Shown here one piece after another: positions 23,174-32,504 of a DNA stretch of 64,000 nucleotides; within the stretch, counting starts at the first letter, position 1; every line of letters begins with the position of its first letter. A program made the position numbers and the translations under genes. The notes under the pieces were generated by a model that was given only the letters and a program-made list of their open reading frames with translations, was not told the DNA's origin and did no database searches. Origin of the DNA: VXRD01 sp965232265 (GTDB lineage Bacteria; Latescibacterota; UBA2968). The DNA is taken from contig CBDDPH010000002.1 of NCBI GenBank assembly GCA_965232265.1, forward strand, positions 1,736,001 through 1,800,000, written 5' to 3'.

Positions 23174-24172
23174 TTGCTGCGCGAGGTGGCTATTCAGGCG
23201 CGGCTGGCCGAAGGTGCCGAGGGTGTGCGTCGCATTCTGCGAACGGTTTTTATGGCTGAGCAGATTCCCATTCGCAATGTCGCCCAGGAGGTGGGTTTGC
23301 CCGTTCCCGTGGTTGCCGCGGTGCGGGGCGAATTGGAGAAGAGAGGTATTTTGACGCGAAAGGGTGGGGTTTCGCTCACGGGTAAGGGCCTGAGTGTTGT
23401 GCAATCGGAGTTGGGGCTTTCGTGCCGCAAACGCTTTGCGCGCCCGGGCGTGCCTCCCATTCCTGTGGTTTTGAAAGAGGTGTGCAAACGCCTTGCAGAT
23501 ATTGCTGTGAGGCGGCCAAAGGTCGAGGTCAGACTGGATCAGTCCCATGCAACACCTGAGACTGTTTTGAGGCGTGCCGTGTATTTGTACGAACACGATG
23601 CTCTCGAAGGGCGCAATCTGCTCGTTCTTGGGGACGACGATCTGACGTCTGTGGCGGTGGGATTGCTGGCGCAGCATTTGGAGATTGTGCTCGGGCAGGT
23701 GGTGGTGATAGAGTGCGATGGGCGGCTCGTTGATTTTGTGGGCGAGATCAGCGAACGCGAAGGATTTCCTATCACTGTGATTGCACGCGATTTGCGCGAA
23801 GATATTCCGGCTGGCCTGTGCGGGCAAATGGATGTGTTTTTTACCGATCCACCCTATACGTTGCCCGGTTTGTCGCTTTTTGTTTCGCGGGGTGCTTCTG
23901 CGCTGCTGCCCCAGGTGGGCAAGCAGGGATTTGTCAGTTTTGGCCGTCGTTCACCAGACGAGACAGCGCGTGCGATTGGCTTGTTGATCGAGATGGGCTT
24001 TGCGCCTGTGGAAATCATACCAGAGTTTAATGAATATGTCGGCGCTCAGGTATTGGGTGGGGTCAGTCAGATGATGCGTCTTGTTTCTACGGGGAAGCCA
24101 CAGCCTCTTGTGACTGGCAAATATCGCGGGGCACTGTACACGGCTGATTTCAAAAGGCGGCGACAAAGGTGA
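23174..24172 (+). CDS. bpsA: N4-bis(aminopropyl)spermidine synthase-like (BpsA) branched-polyamine synthase
   Basis: 332 residues. An N-terminal winged-helix-like part (about 15-75: IRNVAQEVGLPVPVVAAVRGELEKRGIL) precedes a Rossmann aminopropyltransferase domain. GDDDLTS (153-159) and FFTDPPYT (222-229) are the hallmark motifs of BpsA, in which the Asp-rich motif and the D-P-P-Y-T segment bind the aminopropyl donor and acceptor amine. The family transfers aminopropyl groups from decarboxylated SAM to spermidine, giving branched polyamines, and is best known in thermophilic archaea and bacteria. The start is uncertain: TTG 23174 lacks a Shine-Dalgarno, while GAGGAGG (23116-23122) inside the previous gene precedes only non-standard codons. 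It overlaps the next gene by 4 bases. Confidence 0.85.
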   Translation: MLREVAIQARLAEGAEGVRRILRTVFMAEQIPIRNVAQEVGLPVPVVAAVRGELEKRGILTRKGGVSLTGKGLSVVQSELGLSCRKRFARPGVPPIPVVLKEVCKRLADIAVRRPKVEVRLDQSHATPETVLRRAVYLYEHDALEGRNLLVLGDDDLTSVAVGLLAQHLEIVLGQVVVIECDGRLVDFVGEISEREGFPITVIARDLREDIPAGLCGQMDVFFTDPPYTLPGLSLFVSRGASALLPQVGKQGFVSFGRRSPDETARAIGLLIEMGFAPVEIIPEFNEYVGAQVLGGVSQMMRLVSTGKPQPLVTGKYRGALYTADFKRRRQR

Positions 24173-25047
24173 TCGGGCATTCCATTGATCCCACGGATGG
24201 CGCGTATTTGCGCGATGTGTTTTTACGGGCAAATAAGCGGGCCTGGTGTTATTTTCCGCCTTTTCTGTGTGCGTTTAGTCTCGCGCCCAATCGGATTGTG
24301 TGTGTGGATGAAATTGCGGGGAGTACGTGTCTATTAGTACAGCGCCCAGATGGTGTTGACTTGCTGCTGCCACCCGTTCCCTGTGATACTGATACGCTGA
24401 AGAGGGTTGTCGATAAACTCGCATCTCATCAGGGTGGCCGTCTGCCGAGAATTTTGTGGTTAGATGCCTGCGATGCCAAATATGTAGATACCGAACGGTT
24501 TGTGCTGCGCGATAAAGAAGCCGAATACGTTTACGATCCTTCGCAGATTGCTGCGGTCAGAGGGCGGCGTTTTAGAGATGTACGCAAGCGCGTGCGGCGT
24601 TTTGAGCGTGCCCACGCGTTTCACTTTCGCGCTTTGACTGCGTGGGATGTGCCGGCTTGTTTCGCGCTGTTGAAGCATTGGCGTCGTCGTCAGGGGCGGC
24701 GGCATCCCTTTTTGTTGGACTGGGGATATACGCGGGCAGCACTCGATCAGTTTCATTTTTGGTCAGAAGATGCGTTGTGGGGGTGGTGTGTGGAGGTTGC
24801 GGGGCGGATCGAGGCTTTTGCTTTGAGCGGGAAGATGCAGCCCGATTTGGCGCATTTTTTTGTTGCGAAGACCAATCCCGATTTGCCCGATTTGTCGTAT
24901 TTTTTGCGGTGGCGGGTTTATGGCGCGTTGTCTGATTATCGCCGCGTAAATGATGCCGGAGATTTGGGTTTACCGGGTTTGCGCCAGTTCAAACAGAAAT
25001 TTCGACCTGTGGATCAGTGGCGGGTTTTTTCAGCAGAACCGCTGTGA
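24169..25047 (+). CDS. Phosphatidylglycerol lysyltransferase C-terminal-like (DUF2156) acyl/aminoacyltransferase
   Basis: 292 residues. The double-GNAT fold of the LPG-synthase C domain is suggested by GRRFRDVRKRVRRFERAHAF (the K/R-rich helix after a first beta unit), WDVPACFALLKHW, AFALSGKM and the terminal signature VNDAGDLGLPGLRQFKQKFRP, which matches the N-x-x-x-D-L-G-x-x-G-L-R-x-x-K-x-x-x-x-P end of this family. No flippase membrane domain is fused to it, so it is a soluble stand-alone form. GTG 24169 overlaps the BpsA stop (GTGA), implying tight coupling. In MprF proteins the domain adds lysine or alanine to lipids; what this one transfers, and whether it uses the polyamine made next door, is unknown. 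Confidence 0.8.
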   Translation: MIGHSIDPTDGAYLRDVFLRANKRAWCYFPPFLCAFSLAPNRIVCVDEIAGSTCLLVQRPDGVDLLLPPVPCDTDTLKRVVDKLASHQGGRLPRILWLDACDAKYVDTERFVLRDKEAEYVYDPSQIAAVRGRRFRDVRKRVRRFERAHAFHFRALTAWDVPACFALLKHWRRRQGRRHPFLLDWGYTRAALDQFHFWSEDALWGWCVEVAGRIEAFALSGKMQPDLAHFFVAKTNPDLPDLSYFLRWRVYGALSDYRRVNDAGDLGLPGLRQFKQKFRPVDQWRVFSAEPL

Positions 25048-25055
25048 GGCTTATT

Positions 25056-25343
25056 ATGAACAGGTTGCTTGTTGTTGCAATTTTGGGTCTGTGGATTTGT
25101 GGATGCGAGACCACGTCGCCCTCTTCTTATATTTATTACGAGGTGGTGCATTCCCCAGAGCAAGTCTCAGTGGGGGATTCTCTGTTGATAGAGACCAGCG
25201 ATGGCGCGACATTTCAGGGGATTTTGTTGCGGGCAGATAAAGAAGAGATTGTGGTGACGACGGAGAAGCAGGGCAGGGTGCGGGTACTTTGGCGAGAGGC
25301 TCACAAAGTGCAGCGCATTATAAGGGCAAAGGCGAAGGAATGA
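25056..25343 (+). CDS. Small predicted lipoprotein
   Basis: 95 residues. MNRLLVVAILGLWICGCETTS is a type II signal peptide with a lipobox-like W-I-C-G-C, Cys17 being the best lipidation site. The mature part is short and beta-rich: VSVGDSLLIETSDGATFQGILLRADKEEIVVTTEKQGRVRVLWREAHKVQRI, reminiscent of a single SH3/Sm-like barrel. No named family recognised. ATG 25056 was chosen over an in-frame ATG at 25017 inside the preceding gene. It starts eight bases after that gene's stop, so it may belong to the bpsA operon. Confidence 0.65.
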   Translation: MNRLLVVAILGLWICGCETTSPSSYIYYEVVHSPEQVSVGDSLLIETSDGATFQGILLRADKEEIVVTTEKQGRVRVLWREAHKVQRIIRAKAKE

Positions 25344-25353
25344 CGTGTGAAAG

Positions 25354-25378
25354 GTAGGGGCGAAACATTTTTCGCCCT
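25354..25378. repeat. GTAGGGGCG intergenic palindrome, diverged copy 3
   Basis: GTAGGGGCGAAACATTTTTC then GCCC. One base of the palindrome core differs from copies at 9282 and 21974. It lies between two convergent genes and could form a hairpin there. Confidence 0.6.
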
Positions 25379-25383
25379 GTTTT

Positions 25384-26181
25384 TCATGCGAGCAGGCGAT
25401 TTACTTCATTGGACCATGTGTTGACAACGCAAAGGCCGTATTCTTTTTTTCCACCTGTGGCAAGGGGACCTGTGAGGTGGGTATAGCGTCGGGTCGCTTT
25501 GAGATTTTTGGGGATATAGTCGGTGTTCACAAAGTGCAGGGCGAGGCCCGCGCGTTCTTCGGGTGTGGTGTTTGCAAGTGTGCGATGTGCAATGCCAAAG
25601 TTGAAGAAGATCGCACCCCCGGCGGGCAATTCGATGGGGATGGCTCGTTCTTCGGGTACTGTGCAGTGGATGTGGTGGTCGCTGTTGGGGTCCCGGTCGT
25701 GGGTGTAACTTTCGCGGTGGCTGCCGGGTACGATGTGCAGTGTGCCATTGGCGATGTTGGCATCGTGAAGGGCAACCCACATGCCAATGCCTTTGGCGGG
25801 GTCGCTGATTTTGAAATACGCGTTGTCCTGATGCCAGTCCGTGCCAATGCCCTGTTTGCCGGGTTTGAGAAAGATCTGGTCGAGGTAGAATACAAAGGGA
25901 GAGCCGATGAGTTGCTCGACAAGCGCGAGGACTTTGGGGTGAAAGTGCAGGGCGCGGTAAAACGCGCTTTTGGGCGTGATGGGACAGATTTGCAAGTTGA
26001 TTTGCTTTTGTGAATGGGTTTGCCCATCTCCGTCGGTGGCGACATTGCGGAGAAGGCCTTCGCGTTTGAAGCGGTCGAGTTCAGCGTGCATGGCGCGTAT
26101 TTCCCGGCGGGTGAACATGTCGGGGACAATGGCGTAACCTTGGGTGCGAAAGCGGTTGAGTTGTTTTTGTGTTAGGGACAT
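25384..26181 (-). CDS. Phytanoyl-CoA dioxygenase (PhyH) family Fe(II)/2-oxoglutarate oxygenase
   Basis: 265 residues with the PhyH layout. The N-terminal FRTQGYAIVPDMFTRREI is typical. The iron ligands are in TDWHQDNAY (His117-x-Asp119) and IAHRTLANTTPEERAGL (His199), with Arg210 suited to hold 2-oxoglutarate. VPGSHRESY is the conserved turn between them. These enzymes hydroxylate small molecules; substrates range from phytanoyl-CoA to amino acids, phosphonates and natural products, so the substrate is open. The gene begins eight bases after the last gene of the upstream ABC importer and looks like part of that operon, which suggests that it processes the imported compound. Confidence 0.88.
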   Translation of the reverse strand: MSLTQKQLNRFRTQGYAIVPDMFTRREIRAMHAELDRFKREGLLRNVATDGDGQTHSQKQINLQICPITPKSAFYRALHFHPKVLALVEQLIGSPFVFYLDQIFLKPGKQGIGTDWHQDNAYFKISDPAKGIGMWVALHDANIANGTLHIVPGSHRESYTHDRDPNSDHHIHCTVPEERAIPIELPAGGAIFFNFGIAHRTLANTTPEERAGLALHFVNTDYIPKNLKATRRYTHLTGPLATGGKKEYGLCVVNTWSNEVNRLLA

Positions 26182-26189
26182 TATTTTTC

Positions 26190-27194
<1,005 letters not shown>

Positions 27195-27220
27195 GATGTC
27201 CGGTTCCGTTTGAGAGGCGA

Positions 27221-28201
27221 TCAGTTTTCCAGCCAGCAACTGACGCGATGGCCCGATTCGATTTCGAGGAGTTGCGGTTCTTCTCGGCACTTATCCATCG
27301 CGTGCGGACACCGCGGGGCAAAGGCGCAGCCCTGTGGGATTTCAAAGGGATCGGGGATTGTGCCTTCGATGGGTACCAGGCGGCGTTTTTGGCCCACTTG
27401 TGGGATGGAGTTCAGCAGACCTTTGGTGTAGGGATGGCGCGGGTTTTTGAAGACGGTGCGGGTGTCGGAATATTCGACAATTTTGCCCAGGTACATCACG
27501 GCGACGTAGTCGGCCATGCTGGCGACGACGCCGAGGTCGTGGGTGATGAGCATGATCGCCATGCCGATGTCGGATTGGAGATGGCGCATCAGGTCCAGGA
27601 TTTGGGCCTGTACTGTGACGTCGAGGGCTGTCGTGGGTTCGTCGGCGATGAGCAAGCTGGGGTTGCACGAGAGGGCCATGGCGATCATGGCGCGCTGGCG
27701 CATGCCGCCTGAGAGTTCGTGGGGATAGGCATCGACCTGGCGGTCGGGACGGGGCAGGCGCACTTTGTTGAGGGCGTCTATGGCGCGTTCACGGGCTTCT
27801 TTTTTGTTTGCGTTCTGATGCAGCATGATCGCCTCGGCAATTTGATTGCCCACGGTGTGTACAGGGCTGAGAGAGGTCATAGGCTCCTGAAAGATCATGG
27901 CGATGTCATTCCCGCGAATGTCGCGCATCTGCGCGCCTTTGGGATTGAGTTGTGTCAGGTCAATGGGATCGCTTTCGGGATCTTTGTGAAAGAGGATCTG
28001 CCCGTGTTCAATTTTGCCCGGGGGACTCGGGATGAGGCGCATGGTTGAAAAGGCGGTGATGCTTTTTCCGCAGCCCGATTCGCCGACAACGCCGAGTGTT
28101 TTTTGGGGCGCGATGGATAGGGATACGCCATCGACCGCGCGCACGATGCCATCGTCAGTGTAAAAATAGGTTTTGAGGTCGCAGATGTCTAAGAGCGGCA
28201 T
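27221..28201 (-). CDS. Oligopeptide/dipeptide-type ABC transporter ATPase (DppD/OppD-like)
   Basis: 326 residues. Walker A GESGCGKSI, signature LSGGMRQRAMIAMAL, Walker B LLIADEPTTALDVT and the C-terminal CAFAPRCPHAMDKCREEP cluster motif identify the D-type ATPase, which usually lies before the F-type one as here. ATG 28201 was chosen; the frame continues to 28438 only by reading through heptad repeats into the permease gene. The Shine-Dalgarno region is replaced by repeat sequence (ACTTCCT), so translation may depend on coupling or on a weak site. Confidence 0.92.
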   Translation of the reverse strand: MPLLDICDLKTYFYTDDGIVRAVDGVSLSIAPQKTLGVVGESGCGKSITAFSTMRLIPSPPGKIEHGQILFHKDPESDPIDLTQLNPKGAQMRDIRGNDIAMIFQEPMTSLSPVHTVGNQIAEAIMLHQNANKKEARERAIDALNKVRLPRPDRQVDAYPHELSGGMRQRAMIAMALSCNPSLLIADEPTTALDVTVQAQILDLMRHLQSDIGMAIMLITHDLGVVASMADYVAVMYLGKIVEYSDTRTVFKNPRHPYTKGLLNSIPQVGQKRRLVPIEGTIPDPFEIPQGCAFAPRCPHAMDKCREEPQLLEIESGHRVSCWLEN

Positions 28202-28202
28202 A

Positions 28203-28281
28203 GGAAGTGTGAAGTGTGAAGGGTGAAAGGTGAAAAAGCACCCGCTTTTGGGGTGGTTTTGGGTGGACTTCTTACTTCTTA
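28203..28281. repeat. Heptad repeats and hairpin inside the ABC importer operon
   Basis: GAAGTGT, GAAGTGT, GAAGGGT, GAAAGGT units (28204-28232) abut the dppD start codon. A hairpin follows: read on the minus strand, CACCCC AAAAG CGGGTG then CTTTTT (about 28257-28233), a possible weak terminator or attenuator between the permease and ATPase genes. Confidence 0.5.
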
Positions 28282-29424
28282 TTACCTGCTTGAATAAGGG
28301 TCGGCTGCATCGCGCAGGCCGTCGCCGAGGAAGTTGAAAGCGAGGACGGCGATGATGATGCAGACACCCGGGATGAGAAGCCATGGATAGAGGCTGAGTG
28401 AGTGAATGTTCATGGCGTCGGATAAGAGCAATCCCCATGAGGTCATGGGGGGTTTGATGCCAAGACCCAGAAAACTCAATGTGCTTTCGCCGAGGATGAA
28501 TCCGGGAATGGCGAGGGTTGCGATGACGATGATGTGGCTGAACATGGACGGGAGCAGGTGCCGAAAAATGATGCGGTGATCTTTGGCGCCGGCCACGCGG
28601 GCGGCCAGTACAAAGTCGGCTTCGCGGATGGACAGGGTTTTGCCGCGTATTTCACGGGCGAGTCCGCCCCATCCCACGAGCGCGAGTACGGTGACAATGC
28701 CCATAAAGACCAAATGCGAAGGCCATTCGGGTGGCAATATTGCACTGAGGGCCATGAGAATGGGGATAGATGGAAATGCAAAGATGAGTTCGATGATGCG
28801 CTGGATGATATTATCGATATTGCCGCCGTAATAGCCGGAGATCACACCGAGTGTAGAGCCGAGGGTGAGGCTGATGAATACGGCGAGGAGGCCAATGGTG
28901 AGGGAGATGCGACCCCCTACGATGATGCGCGAGAGCATGTCGCGCCCAAAGCGGTCGGTACCGAGGATGAACAGGGGATTGCCTTTGCCGGTGCCGAACA
29001 GGTGGATGTCGGTGGTAAAGAGGCCGTAGAATGTGTATTGGGCACCTCGTGCAAAGGGATACACGGGGTAGCGCACAGAGGCGTCTTCGGTATAGGTTTT
29101 GATACCGGTTTGCAGGTCAAAAGATTTTTTGATGCCATAGACAAAGGGCCAGTGGATGCCGTCTTGGGAGAATATGTGGATGCGCTGGGCGGGCAGGTGT
29201 ACGTAGGTGTAGTAGCGATGCGCCGGATCGTGTGGGGCCAAAAATTCGCCCAGAAAGACGCATAAGTAGAGAAAGATGACCACACATCCGCCGATGACGC
29301 CAGCGCGGTGTTTTTTGAAACGCCGCCATATAAGCTGACGCTGTGAATAGGTGGCGGTGGTTGTGTTCTCTTCAACGAGGGCTTCCACGCGCTCGTCGGG
29401 AGGTGTTTCGACGATACTACTCAT
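28282..29424 (-). CDS. ABC transporter permease (DppC/OppC-like)
   Basis: 380 residues. Membrane protein with an N-terminal helix (VIGGCVVIFLYLCVFLGEFLAP), a long periplasmic loop of about 130 residues, then five helices. TDRFGRDMLSRIIVGGRISLTIGL is the classical C-type entry segment, and the EAA loop reads READFVLAARVAGAKDHRIIFRHLLP. The C-terminus GDGLRDAADP is diagnostic for OppC/DppC. The periplasmic loop is larger than in E. coli DppC, common in importers of this environmental type. It overlaps the preceding permease gene by eight bases. Confidence 0.92.
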   Translation of the reverse strand: MSSIVETPPDERVEALVEENTTTATYSQRQLIWRRFKKHRAGVIGGCVVIFLYLCVFLGEFLAPHDPAHRYYTYVHLPAQRIHIFSQDGIHWPFVYGIKKSFDLQTGIKTYTEDASVRYPVYPFARGAQYTFYGLFTTDIHLFGTGKGNPLFILGTDRFGRDMLSRIIVGGRISLTIGLLAVFISLTLGSTLGVISGYYGGNIDNIIQRIIELIFAFPSIPILMALSAILPPEWPSHLVFMGIVTVLALVGWGGLAREIRGKTLSIREADFVLAARVAGAKDHRIIFRHLLPSMFSHIIVIATLAIPGFILGESTLSFLGLGIKPPMTSWGLLLSDAMNIHSLSLYPWLLIPGVCIIIAVLAFNFLGDGLRDAADPYSSR

Positions 29425-30415
29425 AGCGAATCCTCGGGTCGAGCCAGGCCAAGAGAATATCGGCTAATAAGTTGCCGATGAGCAAGAAAGTAGCGGCCAA
29501 GAGCAGGAATGCACCTGCCAGATACATGTCTTGAGATGTGAGTGCGGTGAGAAAAATGGGGCCGGCTGTTGGCAGGCCGAGCACGATGCCGGTGACAACG
29601 GCGCCAGAGAGCAGGTTGGGCAGTTCGAGGCCCAGGCGGCTGACGAGGGGGTTGATGGCGATACGCACGCCGTATTTGACAATGACTTTGCCTTCTTTGA
29701 GGCCCTTGGCGCGCCCGGTTTGAATGTGTTGTTGGCCGAGTATGTCGAGCAGGTTGCCGCGCATGATGCGGATGATGCCCGCTGTGCTGCCCGTGCCGAT
29801 GACGATGATGGGTACCCAGATATGTTTGAGGAGATCGACGAATTTTGCCCACGTCCAGGCAGCGCCGATGTATTCGGGAGAGAGGAGTCCGCCCACGGAT
29901 TCGGCTTCAAAGACGGCGACCTGAATGAACATGATGACCAGAGCCAGCAAAAAGTTTGGGGTGGCCAAGCCGATGAATCCGAGAAAGGTAAAGCCGTAAT
30001 CGCCTATGGAATACTGTCGGGTGGCAGAGTAGATGCCAATGGGTATGGCGACGATCCAGGTGAAGATCAATGTGGAGAGGGTGAGGGTGAGGGTGAGCCC
30101 CAGACGCTCGGCCAGGAGTTCCATCACGTCCATTTCGTAGGTGAAGGATTGCCCAAAGTCGCCTTTGCTGACGATTTTCCAGATCCAGTGGATGTATTGC
30201 ACATAGATGGGGTCGTTGAGGCCATAGCGTTCGCGCAGGGCGTCGATTTGCGCCATCGCGCTTTCAGATCCGAGTTCGCCCTGTTCGGCCAATTCGGCGA
30301 GGCGAGAGGTGAGCATATCGCCTGGGGGTGCTTGAATGACCACAAAGCTGACCATTGATATCAGGATCAGCGTGGGGATCATGTGCAACAGACGGCGGAT
30401 GATGTAGTTGGTCAT
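29417..30415 (-). CDS. ABC transporter permease (DppB/OppB-like)
   Basis: 332 residues with about six membrane helices. The N-terminal YIIRRLLHMIPTLILISMVSF and the loop LNDPIYVQYIHWIWKIVSKGDFG are the usual B-type start; the EAA-like loop reads RAKGLKEGKVIVKYGVRIAINP. The start ATG 30415 was preferred over an upstream TTG-type start at 30460 that lies in heptad repeats. It overlaps dppC by eight bases, so the two are translationally coupled. The heptad element upstream separates it from the binding-protein gene. Confidence 0.92.
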   Translation of the reverse strand: MTNYIIRRLLHMIPTLILISMVSFVVIQAPPGDMLTSRLAELAEQGELGSESAMAQIDALRERYGLNDPIYVQYIHWIWKIVSKGDFGQSFTYEMDVMELLAERLGLTLTLTLSTLIFTWIVAIPIGIYSATRQYSIGDYGFTFLGFIGLATPNFLLALVIMFIQVAVFEAESVGGLLSPEYIGAAWTWAKFVDLLKHIWVPIIVIGTGSTAGIIRIMRGNLLDILGQQHIQTGRAKGLKEGKVIVKYGVRIAINPLVSRLGLELPNLLSGAVVTGIVLGLPTAGPIFLTALTSQDMYLAGAFLLLAATFLLIGNLLADILLAWLDPRIRYE

Positions 30416-30420
30416 GATGT

Positions 30421-30510
30421 AGTTGTCAGTTGTCAGTTGTCGGTTGTCAGTCCCAGCCACCCAACCCCAGTGGAGCGGTGCGGGGTAACTGGCTACTGGC
30501 TACTGGCTAC
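30421..30510. repeat. Composite heptad element, copy 1 (TTGTCAG units, spacer, three TGGCTAC units)
   Basis: About four AGTTGTC/GGTTGTC units (30421-30450), a spacer of about 30 bases containing GTCCCAGCCACCCAACCCC, GGGGTAAC, then three exact TGGCTAC units (30490-30510). The reverse complement has the same order of parts as 38500-38658. The last TGGCTAC unit supplies the stop codon of the binding-protein gene (CTA at 30507-30509). Confidence 0.8.
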
Positions 30511-32414
30511 TTTTTAATAAATATCTGTTCGTGAAATACGGGGCGGCCCCAACCGCGGTGTACGTCGGCGGCGCTGCCCTGCATGGGGACATTGCCCAGT
30601 CGCGTGCTGGCGCCCCAGATAGAGTAGGCAGATCCGACGACGATAACGGGTACGTTGTCGGTGTGGAGGTCGCGCACTTTTGTCATGTGTTCATGTACGG
30701 CTATGGGATCTACGGTTGTCAATACTTTTTTGATGCGCATTGTGGCTTCGTGCAACCACGCGGGGCCTTCTTTGGAGGCGTTGCGGTGCCAAAAAGGGAC
30801 GGTGGGTGCCATAATTGCCCAGTCGTTGAGGCGGCCCAGGGGATCGGCGGGGCCTTCGAGTCCCCAGTGGTGAATGTCAAATTCGCCGTTGAGGCGGCGA
30901 GGCCAGACAATGTCGCGCAGGGAAATGTTCAGGTTGGCTTTGATGCCTATGTCGCGCCAGTGTTCGGAGACGAGTTCGGAAACATCCACGCCAACGCCGG
31001 GAACGACATCGATGTTGAGTTCAAAACGCGAGCCGTCTTTGAGTTCGCGCCAACCATCGCCGTCTGTGTCGCGGTATCCGGCTTTGTCGAGGAGGTCGCG
31101 GGATTTGTCGGGGGCGAATTTGGAATATTTGCGATAGGCGGATTCTGAATAGTGTGGATTAGAGGGTGCAAAGGAGTAGCCCGCGGGATCGAGGAGGCCG
31201 TGATAGACGATCTGGTTGATTTCTTCGCGGTTGATCGCATAAGACAGGGCTATGCGTACGTCGCGGTTGCGAAAGGCTTCTCGCAGGGCGGGTTTTGGGG
31301 TGTCCCAGTTGAGGTAATAGGCGGGACCGCGATCTGGTCCGGTGATCCGCAATTTGAATTTGCCCTTTTTTTCTTCGGTGCGTAGCGTGGGAAACATGTT
31401 GATGCGAGAGTAACGGCCAAACAGGTCGAGTTCGCCGTTGACAAATTTGAGCAGGATAACCTGAGGGTCCTGGATGACGGTAAATTCGATGCGGTCGGCA
31501 TAAGGCAGTTGATTGCCCGCTGTGTCGATTTTCCAATAATAGGGGTTGCGCGCATAGACGATGCGCTGACCGCGAATCCATTCGACGGGGACCCAGGCGG
31601 ATAAGCGCGGCATGCCGGGTTTCATGATGACCATGGCATTGGTGGCTTGTTCTCGAAATTCTTCGTATGTCGATTCGGGGTTATAGCGGGGGTGCAGGTG
31701 TGACAGATGGTGTTTGGGCTGTGCGATGACGTCTAAACACAGGGCGTGTAATACGCGGCCGAGGGGTTTGGACGATGAGACCTCAAGGGTGTGGTCGTCA
31801 ATTTTTTTGAGGTCAATGGGTTTGCCATCCACGACCCATACAGAAGGGGGCACGGGCTGATTGTGGGGGCGGGCATTGTCGTCAAAGGTCATGTCGTAGT
31901 ACCAGAATAGTATGTCGTCAACTGTGAATGGTACGCCGTCGGACCATTTGATGCCTTTGCGGATTTTGAAGATGGCGGTTCGGCCTTCGTCGTGAAATTC
32001 AAAATTTTCCGCGAGGTTGTGTACAATGCTGTCGGGCAAGGGACGCGAGAATCCCATGAGGTTTTCGCTCAGTGTTTTATTGGTTCCCGCTGTTTGGATG
32101 ATGTCACCGGTGAGTGCGCGTCGCAAGACGCCGCCGTATTGTCCGATGGTGTCCATGGAGACGACGATGAGTGGATTTTCGGGCAGGCGTTCAGATACGG
32201 GGGGGAGTTCCCCTTTTTTGACTTTTTCGGCGAGGATGGGGGCTTCCCCAAAGGTGCGGTTGATGAGGATTTCCGGGTCAATTTGTCTGGGTGCTCGCGT
32301 TTCGCGGATTGCCGCGTTGGATTGCGCGACTTCACCTGTTTTTGTACGGTGCCCCGGATCGGGTGCGAGACAACCACAGAAGAGTAAGGGGATGAGGAAG
32401 TAGGTTCGTTTCAT
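30507..32414 (-). CDS. ABC transporter substrate-binding lipoprotein, family 5 (peptide/opine/nickel type)
   Basis: 635 residues, long for the family (about 500-560). The N-terminus MKRTYFLIPLLFCGCLAPDP is a lipoprotein signal. Family 5 features: ENFEFHDEGRTAIFKIRKGIKWSDGVPFTVDDILF, AYADRIEFTVIQDP-like region, ALSYAINREEINQIVYHG, and DLLDKAGYRDTDGDGWRE. It would capture the solute in the periplasm for the downstream permeases and ATPases. Its stop codon falls in a heptad repeat unit. The substrate is unknown; the PhyH oxygenase at the far end of the operon hints at something other than simple peptides. Confidence 0.9.
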   Translation of the reverse strand: MKRTYFLIPLLFCGCLAPDPGHRTKTGEVAQSNAAIRETRAPRQIDPEILINRTFGEAPILAEKVKKGELPPVSERLPENPLIVVSMDTIGQYGGVLRRALTGDIIQTAGTNKTLSENLMGFSRPLPDSIVHNLAENFEFHDEGRTAIFKIRKGIKWSDGVPFTVDDILFWYYDMTFDDNARPHNQPVPPSVWVVDGKPIDLKKIDDHTLEVSSSKPLGRVLHALCLDVIAQPKHHLSHLHPRYNPESTYEEFREQATNAMVIMKPGMPRLSAWVPVEWIRGQRIVYARNPYYWKIDTAGNQLPYADRIEFTVIQDPQVILLKFVNGELDLFGRYSRINMFPTLRTEEKKGKFKLRITGPDRGPAYYLNWDTPKPALREAFRNRDVRIALSYAINREEINQIVYHGLLDPAGYSFAPSNPHYSESAYRKYSKFAPDKSRDLLDKAGYRDTDGDGWRELKDGSRFELNIDVVPGVGVDVSELVSEHWRDIGIKANLNISLRDIVWPRRLNGEFDIHHWGLEGPADPLGRLNDWAIMAPTVPFWHRNASKEGPAWLHEATMRIKKVLTTVDPIAVHEHMTKVRDLHTDNVPVIVVGSAYSIWGASTRLGNVPMQGSAADVHRGWGRPVFHEQIFIKK

Positions 32415-32468
32415 GAAGGTCTAACTTAAACAAACTGCTTCTTTCATGCGAGTTTTTTTTCTATAATC

Positions 32469-32498
32469 TTGACGGATTGGCTGTTGTGCGAGTATATT
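32469..32498 (+). promoter_or_regulatory. Sigma70-type promoter giving a possible leaderless transcript
   Basis: TTGACG (32469-32474), 18-base spacer, TATATT (32493-32498). The ATG at 32505 lies seven bases after the -10 box, where transcription would start, and no Shine-Dalgarno fits between. Confidence 0.6.
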
Positions 32499-32504
32499 GT
32501 TTTT

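Noticed and set aside
29531..30358. Plus-strand frame of 275 codons opposite the DppB permease gene
   Set aside because: Asp/Gly/Glu-rich translation without hydrophobic core or motifs; it is the complement of permease helices.
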